A stretch of DNA of 64,000 nucleotides from Debaryomyces hansenii CBS767 (GCF_000006445.2 NC_006047.2:1-64000), one strand, 5' to 3'; shown: positions 40,986 to 51,927, counted from the first letter of the stretch. Numbers and translations are program-made. The notes: generated by a model not told the origin, from the sequence alone.

Positions 40986-41763
40986 AATTATACTCAATTA
41001 TCTCCCCATTCGGTAGGTTGCAACAGCTTATTTTTTAGATTGTTTGTCTGTAAAGGTTTGCATAACAGGGAGTAGTGATAAAATATTATTTCAAAGATTA
41101 AAATATGGTCTGTGGCCCGATGTATTGAAAGTTGGATTTTTTAGGATTAGTCGAATTCGAAGCGAGCTTTGCACAATTTGAAACCTTTCTGATCCCCATG
41201 AAATCCACTTTTAATTCATATTTTCGAAACTTCTAGTAGTTGAATGTACTTTTGATAAGCTACAATGCTATTGTCATATAGTGGTCTTCGATATTTTGTG
41301 AAATTTTATCATAACTTGCAAATATTCACCGTTTTCTGGAAATTTCTAATTAAGCTTTGAAGAACATAAATACACTGGCGTCCAATAAATAAACAACCAG
41401 AACTTAAAAATAATTTTTCATTGGAGTATTGGAAGCAACGTATTATTCAAAGCTCACACTTAAAAATACGAAGCTACAAGGTATATCGTCTATATTATCG
41501 ATTCCTATTCTTGAACTTATTCCTGAAAATGCGCTTAAGTATATAAGGACCTTGAATAATATATATGTCTCGATATATTTAGCGGCCGGTTTAGTATAGT
41601 AGATAAAATGTGGCTATCCACGCAGCGCAAGGAGAGTGGGTCTTAGCCCAACAAGATTCGGTCGTTACACTACTAATTGCACATGAAGCTTCTTCCGGGC
41701 TTTATTTTCCAGCAAACATAAAATTAGAGAAATACATAACAACTAAACATTAAAAGTAATATA

Positions 41764-41919
41764 GTTGTTGCTGTCGATACTCATGTTAGATTTATAGTTA
41801 CTGCTAATGATGTTTTACATTGTTTCACAATACGTTCATTCGGTATTAAAATTGATGCTTGTCCTGGTCGTTTAAATCAAGTTAGTGCTTTAATACAAAG
41901 AACTGGAAGTATTCTTTAA
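41764..41919 (+). pseudogene. Nuclear copy of mitochondrial COX2 (NUMT)
   Basis: Fifty-one codons read [20 protein letters not shown], then [20 protein letters not shown] and QRTG before a frameshift and TAA at 41917-41919. This is the copper-A-proximal domain of cytochrome oxidase subunit 2, encoded in fungal mtDNA. The typical continuation (EGVFYG) is visible one frame over. A short, out-of-context, broken piece in nuclear DNA is a mitochondrial insertion, as reported often for Debaryomyces. It has no function as a gene. Confidence 0.85.
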
Positions 41920-41974
41920 TTGGTATTTATGAACGCCGAAACCTCTCAGAAATTTTTTCGCAAAATCAAGATAT

Positions 41975-42345
41975 TACAATATGCCCTCAAAATTAGATAA
42001 TTGAATCATTATGGCAGTTTTACGTGGATCAGCAGCAGACAAGGGCGGGTACTATTTCAGATATTTCAGCAGATATATTCAATTTCGTGTTTGATAAGTT
42101 TTTTTGCCATTAAGTGGTTAGGTGTAACCTGACTTTAACAAGCTGAGTTTGCACCTTAGAGGTCAGAGCCCCTGTCAATGGGCCATCAATGGCTTTTTTC
42201 AATATATGAATTATTATTAGAAATTGAATAATTTAAAACAACTAAAACTATTGCAAAGATACCAGACCAATCTTATATAACAAACTGTAAAGAGACGGAG
42301 GTTATTTGAATTTATAAATATAAGCGGTCTTTCCATGAATTCAAG
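41975..42345 (+). repeat. Duplicated ~370-bp segment, copy 1
   Basis: Matches 45685-46000 in the same orientation, e.g. AAAATTAGATAATTGAATCA versus AAAATTAGAGAAATTGAATC, GGTTAGGTGTAACCTGACTT versus GGTTAAGTGTAACCTGGCTT, and GGAGGTTATTTGAATTTATA versus GGAGGCTATTTGAGCCTATA. No coding sense. Each copy lies upstream of a transporter gene or relic, so it could be promoter sequence carried along in a duplication, or a very old solo LTR. Confidence 0.75.
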
Positions 42346-42688
42346 AACAAATATGTTTAACTGATTGGACACAACAATACTTTCTCGTTTCTGACCCTGT
42401 GATGCATAGTTCTCTCAAAGAATTAGTATCGCTGTATTTTATAATTTTCTCCAATTCCTCCCTTGATTGTAAAATTGCATTAGCATTTTATGAAAGAAAG
42501 AATATAGTATCTGAGGAATTTGAGAACATTTATCAAAGACCAAGTGTATCATCAACTGGATGTTCTAAGGTTTTCTCTGCCTTAAAAGAGTCTTAAACAT
42601 TTTTATTTCTTACTCACCGCACCTCTGCCTTTTTTTCGTTAGAAGCATTTTACAACTCAAATGAAACCGAGACATAGTACTTTTTTGT

Positions 42689-42740
42689 ATGCAAGAGGGT
42701 TGTACACCTTGACTAGAGAGAGCGCGCAATGTCCAAGTAG
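42689..42740 (-). repeat. Dispersed hairpin repeat, copy C (decayed)
   Basis: The minus strand reads CTACTTGGACATTGCGCG, then CAAGGTGTACAACCCTCTTG, aligning with copies A and B, but the hairpin stem has lost pairing. Confidence 0.6.
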
Positions 42741-43327
42741 AGAAAACTGCCTCAACTGAATTTTTTTTCATACAAACCGAATGGTAATGCGCTTCTTCCC
42801 GCATCAGTATGTCCTAATGTCACATTATCAACTTAAAAATACGATCTTGACAAAATTTTGAGCTTCAGATATTATATGGAGTGCAAATTAATACAAAATA
42901 AGTTTACATTCACACTAAGTCAGATAAATTATTAAATCTCTTGACATAAACTATTTGAATAAGCGAAAGTCTTGCTATTGTAAAACTATGTTAACATGCA
43001 TTCAAGACTAGACAATGTAATAAGCTAAGAAATTAAAAAGATAATACATCAATAAGATACAATGCTTCATAGTTGCATGAAGTATTTTATTGGATAATTC
43101 GAGAAAATAGGTAAAGATATAAATCCAAAAGTTATCTGATTAATCTTGGCGTGATTTATTTTTTATGCAGAATCGGACATATGGATTTCAAATCGGCGAA
43201 TAAACGGGCTTATAGATATAGATATAGATATATTTTTATATATACATATGATGTACATAGATTGCCAGAATATTAAGAGGAAATTTTAAGATAACACTAC
43301 ATTTATTGAGAAAACACTCTTTCCAAT

Positions 43328-45152
43328 ATGAAAGATGTGAATAGAGAAAAATTGAAACTGAAGTGCCTTTTTCAAATTCTGATGATGAATTTGTTAAGAA
43401 GTCGAGAGGTGTTCTTCTCATGTCATCTGTTAAAGATTTGATAAAAGAGGAAGGCGTAAGAAGCAAAGCTATGTGGATCATAATTATTTCTATTTGGGTT
43501 CTTTCATGGTCACTCTCGTTAGATAATCAGACAACCTCAAATTATCAGGTATACGCAACCTCAGATTATGGACATCATACTTTAATTTTTACTTTAGGTA
43601 TTGCAAGTAGTATTGTAAGTGCAGTGGGTCAATTGTGCTTCGCAAAATTTGCTGATATGACTTCTCGGCCAATGACTTATATTGTTGCATTACTTTTGTA
43701 CGTGACTGGGTACATCATTATCCCTGCTGGTTCCAAAATTTCATCATATATAGTAGGGATTTATTTGGTGATCTTGGAAGTTCTATTTTGGATCTGACTA
43801 ATACATTTATTGTTGGAGATCTTACTCCATTAAAATGGAGGTGCTTTGGTCTTGGTGTTGTAGATTCGCATAATATTATTAATCCTTGGTTTGCTGGCTT
43901 TATAGTAGACGAAATAACAATAAGTAACTGGAGGTGGGGCTATGGTATGTTTACTATTATTGTTCCTGTAACACTAATTCCTGCAATAGCTAGTCTCGGT
44001 TACTATCAAAGAAAAGCTTCCAAGATTGGAATTGTACAAGAAAAATCAGAACTACAAGGCATTAAAGTGTATAAAGATAATAGTAGTTGGATGCAAGTAT
44101 ACTTCAGTGTTCTAAAAGAAATTGACATTATAGGATTGCTTCTATTGGGTACGTCGTTAGCTCTTATTCTTTTGCCTTTATCGTTGTATCGGATAGCAGA
44201 AAATGGCTGGAAAAATCCAAGTATTATTGCAATGTTTGTTGTAGGAGGTGTATTATTGATAAGTTTCGTTCTATTTGAAATATATTTTGCACCATATCCA
44301 TGTATTCATAAGAAGAATTTTAACAGAACTGTGACTACAGAAGTCATTTTCAACGTTTTTTATTTCATGTCGTCGACTATGCGCAAAACTTACCTTTCGT
44401 CTTTTTTTTTGATCTATAAAGATTGGAATAATAGGGATTGGACTTATTTTAATAAATCTATTGTAGTATCAAAATGCCTTTGGTCTTGTGGCTGGCTTGA
44501 TACTCAGACGTACCCGTCATTATAAATATTTGCAAATAATTGGGATATCTATTGAGATCATTGGTGTTGGTTTGTTGATAAGCATCACAGATCCCAACAC
44601 AAATACAGCAACGCTAGTAATGTCCCAAATTCCATCTGGCATGGGTGGAGGTTTAAGTGTTTATAGTTCACGTACTGCAATCCAAGCAGCAGTTTCACAT
44701 CAAAACATGACACTGGCAATTACAACTCTCGTTTTATTTTCTAGTATTGGAAGTGCAGTTGGAAGCGCAATTGCTGCTGCTATTTGGAATAGCAAAACAC
44801 CTGCTAATTTAAGAAAATATATGCCAGATAACATAACAGATGAACAAGTGCGAAATTTCTTTGGAAACTTGAAATTATTACGGAAGTACCCAATGGGTAG
44901 TTCAGTCAGAAGTGCAGCTATATATGCATATATTGATACTGTTTATTACCTTTTTCTCCTGCATTAGGAGTCTTATTTATATCTTTTCTCGTTTGCTTTT
45001 TCCAAAAAAACTACTACTTAGGTGATGGTCAAAATGCGATAGAACCTAAAGAACATAATAGTCCCGAAAGTGATGATGATAAATCAGACTTTGTTGAAAA
45101 GCTTCTGAGAAAGTTAACTAATAGAATAAAGCTGAAGTCAGTAGGTGTATAA
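43328..45152 (+). pseudogene. Siderophore-iron MFS transporter (SIT/ARN family) pseudogene
   Basis: Pieces in shifting frames span a whole ~590-residue, 14-helix siderophore transporter. It starts at ATG 43328 and continues with SDDEFVKKSRGVLLM, LSLDNQTTSNYQVYATSDYG (the Tyr-Thr-rich substrate side of helix 1), LTNTFIVGDLTPLKWRCF, YKDWNNRDWTYF, GLILRRTRHYKYLQ, RTAIQAAVSHQNMTL and a final charged tail ending at TAA 45150-45152. Frame changes occur near 43345, 43790, 44465 and 44950. The motifs are still well preserved, so inactivation is fairly recent. Working relatives import ferric siderophores through the plasma membrane or vesicles. Confidence 0.8.
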
Positions 45153-45684
45153 TAAATTTAATTTTTACAGCTTTAGATTGTATTAAACTTATATTATTAT
45201 TGTGAAAGCTTATTTCGTATTAGAAAACGAGACTTATGTAAGAACTAGTTTATCATATTGTGGATTTCGTAGACCGGCTAGAATGGAATTGTATCGTTAT
45301 GCTCTTTAATACTCTACTTAATGATAAGCTTGCACTAATATGATGCTGTGAACTCAAAAGGTAGAAGATCGAATGCGAATAAGTTTTTTGCAGTCGGTAT
45401 ATTGATTATTACTACTCATAATGAACCGTTTATCAGGAGCGTGACTCTAACCGAGAATACATCGTCTTCTAAATTGTTGTTACTGTAGAATGTACTTTCT
45501 GCATCTTGGCATAGCATATTTGTATACCCTGGAAAATTGCTAAAAATAAATGTAATAACATGTGAGTCAATTTTAACAATAATTATCATAATTAATATCA
45601 TAATTATAAAGAACACTTTATTAAGTAGCTATCATGATACGAGCCGCATTATGCAACGGTGAATATATATATGTTCATACGAGT

Positions 45685-46000
45685 GTCCAATGCGCCAAAA
45701 ATTAGAGAAATTGAATCACTATGGCTGTTTGATGTGGATAAGCAACGGCAGTAGACAAAAGTGATACTAATGTAGAGATTCAAGCACCGGTTCCTTTCAC
45801 GTATGATAGCTTTTTGCCGTTAGATGGTTAAGTGTAACCTGGCTTTAACCAGTTGAGATTGCATCTTTCAAGATCAAGCCACCGTTAATGGGCCGTCATT
45901 TACCATCTTGATTGCAATGATTAGTCTTTTGGGCCTGATTAAACTTATATAGCAAATTATAAAAATGCGGAGGCTATTTGAGCCTATAAGTATAAGCGTA
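45685..46000 (+). repeat. Duplicated ~320-bp segment, copy 2
   Basis: Counterpart of 41975-42345, same orientation, with scattered indels. It ends ~365 bp before the ATG of the transporter at 46365. Confidence 0.75.
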
Positions 46001-46086
46001 AATGCATTTACAACGGTTACCAGTAATGCGAAGCTATTCTCGGTATTATCGACTCCCACATTTTTCTGATTTCTCTGAGAAAATTA

Positions 46087-46104
46087 TTGATGGGGGGAGG
46101 GGAA
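46087..46104 (+). promoter_or_regulatory. G-rich promoter motif (pectin cluster), site 1
   Basis: TTGATGGGGGGAGGGGAA, ~260 bp upstream of the transporter ATG at 46365. Nearly the same sequence stands on the minus strand upstream of GH105 (49654-49636), and a weaker version (GTGGGGGAGTGGAG) stands near 55931 upstream of the aldolase. AGGGG is also the yeast stress-response (STRE) core. Confidence 0.5.
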
Positions 46105-46364
46105 TCAACAGTAAGCTGATTTCGGCCTATTTTCATGCCGTGAGCCCACATAAGCTTCACTTTTTTGATTTTAACTCATCTCTAATACAATGTATCAACT
46201 TTCAACCACTATGTGATTAATAGTAGTCACATAATTAAAGTTAATGCTATAACGAAGTTAAGTACCCCACATTTGGAATTATCAAGCACTAGATAGATTT
46301 TTGTTTAAAAGAACAAAGATTTCCATCTGCTTAGAAGTCAATAAATATCATCCCAATTTACGAA

Positions 46365-48023
46365 ATGATATCATTTAAAGTATCAAAAAACAACAGCAAT
46401 AGCAGTTCCAGTATATATTCGGCTGCGATTTCACATTTGGAAGAAGGTAAGATGAAAGGTTTAGTTGAGCATGTGGAGACAGTCGAAACTGGTCCACACG
46501 GAAAGGGAAAATTGCATTTGCGGGATGGTGATAACATAGATGAAGAAAGAGTTGATAAAGATATCCTAGCCTACATGGAAGATAGTGCTATTGAAATTGA
46601 TGATACAACCAACAAAAGGTTAAGAAGTATGATAAATAAGAGAATATTACCATGCATGATCGTTACTTATTTTTTGCAGGCATTAGATAAAGGTACACTT
46701 TCTTTTGCATCTATAATGGGTATAAGAGAGGATGCCGGATTGGTAGGTCAACAATACTCGTGGTTAACAACTTGTACTTACTTGGCTGTATTATTTTGGG
46801 AATGGCCAACAAATTGGATAATCCAAAAGTTACCAATTGCTAAATATTTGGCTTTCAATATTATAGCCTGGGGGATTGTCTTAAGTTGCCATGCGTTGGG
46901 AAAAAACTTTGCAATTTTGGTTGTTGTGAGAACCTTATTAGGGTTCTTTGAGTGCTGCTGTCAACCATGTTTTATTCTAATGTCTGCCATGTGGTATAAG
47001 AGATCCGAACAGGCTCTGATTATTGCCTTATGGTATATGATGAATGGTGGGCAGCAGATTGTTGGTGGTTTGCTATCATATTGCTTTTCGTTGATTGACG
47101 GAGCAGCATTAAGAAACTGGGAAATATTATTTTTGACTTACGGATGCATTACTGTGGTATGGGGGGTTTTTGTTTTATGGTGGACTCCAGATTCTCCAAT
47201 GAAAGCTAAATGTTTCTCTGAAACGGATAAAAAATTGATGGTTGAAAGAGTCCGTTCGAACCAAACTGGAATCCAGAATAAAGAGTTCAAAAAATATCAA
47301 CTTTATGAAGCTTTGAGTGATCCTCAAACTTACTGTTATTTTTTTATTCAATTTTTAACATCATTGCCAACCTCTGGACTAGGGGCATTTGCTAATATAA
47401 TTATCTCGTCTTTTGGTTTTTCTGTCTTACAAACTCAATTATTAGCTATGGTATTAGGTGCTTATTTGATTGTTTTATTATTATCATCTGCATGGTTATC
47501 ATCTAGATTTAACCAAAACATTCTTTTTATGATTTGCTATGTGGTGCCTTCGATTATTGGCACTGTTGTATTGATGACAGTAACATATACTGGAATGGAT
47601 ACAGACTCTTACGAATATAAACTTAGGCGAGGAGTATTGCTCTTCTGCTATTATTTAACATTGTCCTTTTGGGGTGTTGCCAACTTGGGACTTTCTTTGC
47701 TCTCAAGGAATATTGCTGGTCAAACTAAAAAGTCTTTCTGTACTGCTTTAAACTTTGTTGGGTGGGCTGTCGGTAATTGCGTTGGTCCCCAGGTTTTCAG
47801 AGACCAGGATTCACCAAGGTATTTGACTGCATTTGCAACTCACATGGGCTGTTATGCTGCTCTAATAATCTTATTACTATGTATGAGATTATGGTTGATG
47901 AAAGAAAATTTTAGAAAAGATAAACTCATCGAAAGAGGTGAAGCAGTTGCTGACAGCAAATTGAAGCATGCTTTTGAAGACTTAACAGATATGGAAAATG
48001 TTAACTTCCGTTATGCGTATTAA
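46365..48023 (+). CDS. Dal5-type MFS transporter (anion:cation symporter family)
   Basis: Intact 552-residue protein with a ~95-residue polar N-terminus and 12 helices. ACS-family marks: FLQALDKGTLSFASIMGI in helix 1, WLTTCTYLAVLFWEWPTNWI, VRTLLGFFECCCQP and the WWTPDSP turn before the central loop. Relatives carry small organic anions such as allantoate, tartrate, nicotinate or sugar acids with protons. Its place at the head of a gene group for rhamnogalacturonan breakdown makes an (unsaturated) uronate or a small oligosaccharide product a likely cargo; this is inference from context. The promoter shares a G-rich motif with the GH105 gene. Plasma membrane. Confidence 0.8.
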   Translation: MISFKVSKNNSNSSSSIYSAAISHLEEGKMKGLVEHVETVETGPHGKGKLHLRDGDNIDEERVDKDILAYMEDSAIEIDDTTNKRLRSMINKRILPCMIVTYFLQALDKGTLSFASIMGIREDAGLVGQQYSWLTTCTYLAVLFWEWPTNWIIQKLPIAKYLAFNIIAWGIVLSCHALGKNFAILVVVRTLLGFFECCCQPCFILMSAMWYKRSEQALIIALWYMMNGGQQIVGGLLSYCFSLIDGAALRNWEILFLTYGCITVVWGVFVLWWTPDSPMKAKCFSETDKKLMVERVRSNQTGIQNKEFKKYQLYEALSDPQTYCYFFIQFLTSLPTSGLGAFANIIISSFGFSVLQTQLLAMVLGAYLIVLLLSSAWLSSRFNQNILFMICYVVPSIIGTVVLMTVTYTGMDTDSYEYKLRRGVLLFCYYLTLSFWGVANLGLSLLSRNIAGQTKKSFCTALNFVGWAVGNCVGPQVFRDQDSPRYLTAFATHMGCYAALIILLLCMRLWLMKENFRKDKLIERGEAVADSKLKHAFEDLTDMENVNFRYAY

Positions 48024-48356
48024 GCGGATTGGCATGTGTAATGAGGTTATGTTGATATATAGCCGAAATAAAAAATTTTAAAATTCAATCAAAGACTTCT
48101 TTGTAGGCAGAGCACTCGATTATTCATTGATGAGCGTTAAATAGTAGATGAGAGCCTTATGCAATACCCAAAAATGCTTTATCCTAGAGGATGTTGAACA
48201 AAAATTGCAAACTTTAAAGCAAATTAAAGACAGGAAAAGGGAAATTCATTTATTTCAATTATTTAGATAAGGCAAAATAGCGTACCCTAAATATCAAACT
48301 TAAAGCCTAATTCATATCTCTAAAAAAATACCAACTCATCAAATATATGGTTTAGA
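48024..48356. other. Convergent 3' spacer
   Basis: 333 bp between the stop codons of the transporter and the GH105 gene. AT-rich, presumably both terminators; nothing else was seen. Confidence 0.4.
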
Positions 48357-49475
48357 TTACAAATAGAGTTTAGAAAATTCTACCAAAGCCATAATTGCCA
48401 TAGCTTGCCCATATGGCATTGAAGTTAAAGAAATGTCCTTGTAGAATTGTAAAGTGTCACCCATACCAGTCCCAAATGAAGTGTTCAATAACTCGCCTTT
48501 CTCATCTATCTGTCCAATCACCCCCTTAATTGCTTTTATGGCAACGCTTTTATATTTAGAATCTAAAATTCTCATTCTGATTCCCTTTAAAATTCCATAG
48601 GCAAAACCAGCTGTTGCAGAGGATTCTAAATAAGATGAAGGATCATCCAATAAGGTATGCCATAATCCAGAATGCTCGTCTTGAACCTCTGATAATTTGG
48701 AAACTTGCGCTTCAAGTGTTTCAGCTAAGAAATCCCTTAAATAGTCACCTGGTCTCAATTCTAATAGCTCGATAAACTCAGGGATAACGATAGTGACCCA
48801 GGAATTTCCCCTTGCCCACAAAGCATTTGCAAAGTTGTGGTTGCCATCAAAAGTATAACCATGAAACCACAAACCTGTTTTTCTGTCAGAAAGGTATTTA
48901 ATATGGAGAAGAACTTGTTTTTTAGCTTCCTCGACATAATAAGGTCTATCTAATAATAAGCCTATTTTTGCAAGGGGCATTATGGTCATCATCAAGGTAT
49001 CATCCCACATCTGATCGTAATTCTCTGTAAGGTATGTTGTATGCTGGAACCCACCACATTTTGTTTTTTGTAGATCATACATTGCCCATTCGCCCCAGGC
49101 ATCTAAATAGGGCAAGTATTTCTTAGTTCCATGCCTTTCGTAAATATACGATAAGGGCAAAAAAACTGCCATAGTGTTAATATTCTTCGATGTAGTACCT
49201 TCTGGACCAAACATCTGTACTTCAAACCAATTTTCTATGTGCTTTAAAATCTCAGGATCATTTTTAAGCTCATAATAATGCCACATTCCATAAAGACCAA
49301 TCCCATGCGTCCATTCCCATCCTGTGATCCATCCTTTTGTATCTATAATACGTCCATCGGGAATCTTCATTAAAAATTTTCCACTTTCATCTTTGATGCT
49401 GATCAAGTTTTGAATCAAGGTGTTGACCAATTTGTCGACGTGATTGGCTTCAATATCATGTAATTGAGCTGGCAT
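48357..49475 (-). CDS. GH105 unsaturated rhamnogalacturonyl hydrolase
   Basis: Intact 372-residue (alpha/alpha)6-barrel protein with no signal peptide, so probably cytosolic. Family GH105 marks (B. subtilis YteR/YesR type): GWEWTHGIGLYGMWHYYEL, QMWDDTLMM with D158/D159 where the catalytic Asp is expected, GLWFHGYTFDG and ALWARGNSW (220-225). By family knowledge it hydrates and releases the 4,5-unsaturated galacturonyl residue from the non-reducing end of oligosaccharides made by rhamnogalacturonan lyase. It is divergent from exactly such a lyase (50115, now broken), a strong functional pairing. The unsaturated sugar opens spontaneously to a keto-deoxy acid, plausibly handled by the aldolase at 54761. 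GH105 is rare in yeasts, so horizontal origin is possible. Confidence 0.88.
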   Translation of the reverse strand: MPAQLHDIEANHVDKLVNTLIQNLISIKDESGKFLMKIPDGRIIDTKGWITGWEWTHGIGLYGMWHYYELKNDPEILKHIENWFEVQMFGPEGTTSKNINTMAVFLPLSYIYERHGTKKYLPYLDAWGEWAMYDLQKTKCGGFQHTTYLTENYDQMWDDTLMMTIMPLAKIGLLLDRPYYVEEAKKQVLLHIKYLSDRKTGLWFHGYTFDGNHNFANALWARGNSWVTIVIPEFIELLELRPGDYLRDFLAETLEAQVSKLSEVQDEHSGLWHTLLDDPSSYLESSATAGFAYGILKGIRMRILDSKYKSVAIKAIKGVIGQIDEKGELLNTSFGTGMGDTLQFYKDISLTSMPYGQAMAIMALVEFSKLYL

Positions 49476-50114
49476 TGTTTATTACTTTCTGTATATTTGT
49501 AAAGAATTAAACAACTGGAATCTCCTTTCACAATTGACCTGGATTTAGCAGGATTTATTACACTATATTAGGTTTTATCATCATAAGCTACTGACATAAT
49601 TAAGGACAAGATAACGTGAACAATTTTCATACGCTCCTCCCCTCCCCCATCAAAACATTCGAGGATTAGTTTGACCATCGGGGGATCTTTTAAAATTTCA
49701 ATGCATTATGTACACGACAAGATTGCCGCATGGCTGAGTGCATAACTATCAAGTGCGTACTGAAAGTACTTTTTGCAGCTTCAAACCCATTAAACAGCTT
49801 CAAAATGGAATAATTGTTTAAAGAAAGCCCGATATGCCGTCCCACATATCTGTAAATAATTATCAACTTTACAAATAAGACATTAAATAATCTTTATTCA
49901 TTAAACACTAGTACAAAATGATTATGAGTGAGAAAACTCCACTCGAACCAAGTTTTAAAGAGATGTTATTATTTTTCTATTGTTCTATCCTAAACCATAG
50001 AATCAAGGACATGAGGAATTGTATCGGATACCAGGTATCGTTAAAGAAAAGGGAGTATAAAATCTTATCAAAGATTTGCAATGTATTTTGCTTTGCTGAA
50101 AGTTTTAATTAGAC
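49476..50114. promoter_or_regulatory. Divergent promoter of GH105 and PL4, with G-rich motif and tRNA-Ser-like relic
   Basis: The minus-strand motif TTTGATGGGGGAGGGGAGG (49654-49636) lies ~160 bp from the GH105 ATG and matches the motif at 46087. A tRNA-Ser-like patch follows at 49724-49800 (listed separately). A 64-codon frame at 49918-50109 is probably not a gene. Confidence 0.5.
49724..49800 (+). pseudogene. tRNA-Ser-like relic
   Basis: TTGCCGCATGGCTGAGTGC resembles the acceptor/D-arm start of a serine tRNA (A-box TGGCTGAGTGC). A TGA flanked by an imperfect anticodon stem (GTACTGAAAGTAC) and a B-box-like GCTTCAAACCC follow. Pairing of the acceptor and anticodon arms is imperfect, so if real it is a decayed gene. 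Confidence 0.3.
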
Positions 50115-51927
50115 ATGGAGCTTAAACAAATGATAGGATATTTAGCTATCTTTTCGATAATTCAAAGTATTGTGGCTTATTCTGATATCTCTCAAGAGGG
50201 CAGCCTTTTGGAAGAAAATTCACCATTCAAGGCAGAAATCTTAACTTCACATAATGCAGGTTCAAATTTGAGCGTATTGATAGGTAATAATAAGTTCACT
50301 TTTGTAATGGGCAATCAATATGATAGAGAACTAATGTGGAAACAGTATATGGAGAAGGGGTTGATTTGGTGGGAAGTGCACTCGGGTTGTATGCTTCATA
50401 TGAAGGTAGTTTACACGACATCAATTGTACTAGCGTCAGTTTACAAGAGGTAAGCTCAAATAAACTAGATATTTCTTTCAATGCATACGAAGGAGAGCAT
50501 TCATATGGTGTTGTTTGACGGCTTGGATGGAATTTATTCCTATTTTGTAAATAAAAACCTTCCGGATCTAGGAGGATTTAGAACGGTTTTCAGACTAAAC
50601 CCGAAGTGTCCTCAAATGCCCATACCTCTATTAAAGATCAAGCATTACCATTATGGCCGGAGGACTACCAAGGGAAGGAGGTTTTTGATGAGGCTTGGTT
50701 GGACACACATAATACCGGATATATTACTAAATATGACTGGAGCTCTAGGTTACACGAAGAAGAATTTTATGGTGTATACGGTCAGCACAGAAATAGAAGC
50801 TATGGTTTCTGGCTTAGTTCACCCGGCCGTGATTATTACTGTGGTGATAATATCAAACAGGAATTGTTGGTTCATAGGGAATCAAGTACGGGAGATGTTG
50901 TTCTACTTAAATGTTACATGGTACACATTTCCAAGTTGAGAACGAAGAAGAATTGCCGGAAGATAAAATTTGGGGTCCGTATTTATGGTACTTCAATGAC
51001 GGCAGTATTAGCGATGCAAATAGGAGACTAAAAAAAGAGCAATATAATTGGCCATACAAGTGGTTCAATAATAAGAAGTTTTCAAGCAGAGGTTCTTTAA
51101 AAAGAAGATTAGCCTTATCTAATGGTGCGCCAGCATCAAATGTCAATTCGTTCTTAGGCAATTCAGATTATACAATGGTTCAAGGTGCTTCATATAAATA
51201 TACTGTATATACGGATGAAGAAGGGTATTTCCAATTGAGCAATATTAGAACTGAGAATAAATATTACCTTCAAGCATATACTTCCGAATGGTCGAGTAAG
51301 TATACCGATATTGGTGGCGTTATAGGAAATTTCACTTACAACGAGGAAATTGAAATCAAGAAGGATAGTTCTTTAGATTTGGGTAAAATAGAATGGAAAG
51401 CTAAAGATTATGAATTAATTTGGCAAATTGGGACCTACGATAGAACCTCTAAGGGATTCAAGAACGGAGGTGTATCTTACAGAGATTTTCAGACCGAAGA
51501 AGCACCTGCAGAATTTTAATTTACAATAGGTGACGATTCAGATGCTGATTGGTATTATGCTAAAGGAAAACCTGGAACATGGACAATAAATTTTACTTTA
51601 GATGAAGTTAAAAATAAAGATGCAGAACTATATATTTCTCTTGCTGGATATACCGGTAATAACTCATATGTTGGTGGAAACTCTACAATATTACGGTGCT
51701 TGGCAAATGGATTTCAATTGGACAGAGATGGATTTGATACTCTTATAACAAATGATAAATCCACTTATAGATCATCCTCTTTTGTAGGTAATTGGTTTTA
51801 CAATAAATTGACAATCCCTAAACAGTATATTACTCAAGGAAACAATAAGATTCAGTTAATAAATTCAGAATATTCAGAAAATAAAGGAATCATATGGGAT
51901 TCTCTAAAGTTGGTTTGGAAGCCTTAG
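50115..51927 (+). pseudogene. Rhamnogalacturonan lyase (PL4) pseudogene
   Basis: Starts with a signal-peptide-like stretch (IGYLAIFSIIQSIVAYS) at ATG 50115 and covers all three domains of fungal PL4 lyases. The pieces are SNLSVLIGNNKFTF, GVDLVGSALGLYASYEG, TGYITKYDWSSRLH with FYGVYGQHRN and KQELLVHRE, then the fibronectin-like part GYFQLSNIRTENKYYLQAY, and the final carbohydrate-binding part IGDDSDADWYYAKG to WDSLKLVWKP. Breaks: frame changes near 50335, 50510, 50610 and 50910, and an in-frame TAA at 51517-51519. Working enzymes are secreted and cleave the rhamnose-galacturonate backbone of pectin by beta-elimination. Lyase, GH105 and aldolase together show a rhamnogalacturonan pathway whose first step is lost in this copy. 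Confidence 0.82.

Larger units (their letters stand above)
40160..41763. other. Intergenic with MAL site, recombinase relic and unassigned sequence
   Basis: After the permease promoter and the MAL-type site (40263-40307) comes AT-rich DNA, the family-3 relic (40785-40985) and unassigned sequence. A tRNA-like patch near 41582-41670 is discussed under rejected items. Confidence 0.4.
41920..43327. other. Intergenic, repeat-rich
   Basis: Contains duplicated segment copy 1 and repeat C. A 65-codon frame (42399-42596) begins with ATG and may be an orphan or relic; it matches nothing I recognise. Otherwise AT-rich. Confidence 0.35.
45153..46364. other. Intergenic, duplicated segment and promoter of the next transporter
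   Basis: No gene recognised. Contains duplicated segment copy 2 (45685-46000) and a G-rich motif TTGATGGGGGGAGGGGAA (46087-46104) shared with the GH105 promoter. Confidence 0.4.

Noticed and set aside
41582..41680. tRNA-like sequence with an A-box-like GGTTTAGTATAGTAG, a possible 7-bp GCGGCCG...CGGTCGT acceptor stem and a B-box-like GATTCGGTC
   Set aside because: The T-arm and anticodon arm cannot be drawn together with that acceptor stem. No clear isotype. tRNAscan-SE would decide.
42110..42190. Possible tRNA in the duplicated segment (GGTTAGGTGTAACCTG and its copy at 45825-45900)
   Set aside because: Only a D-arm-like patch; no anticodon or T-arm pairing in either copy.
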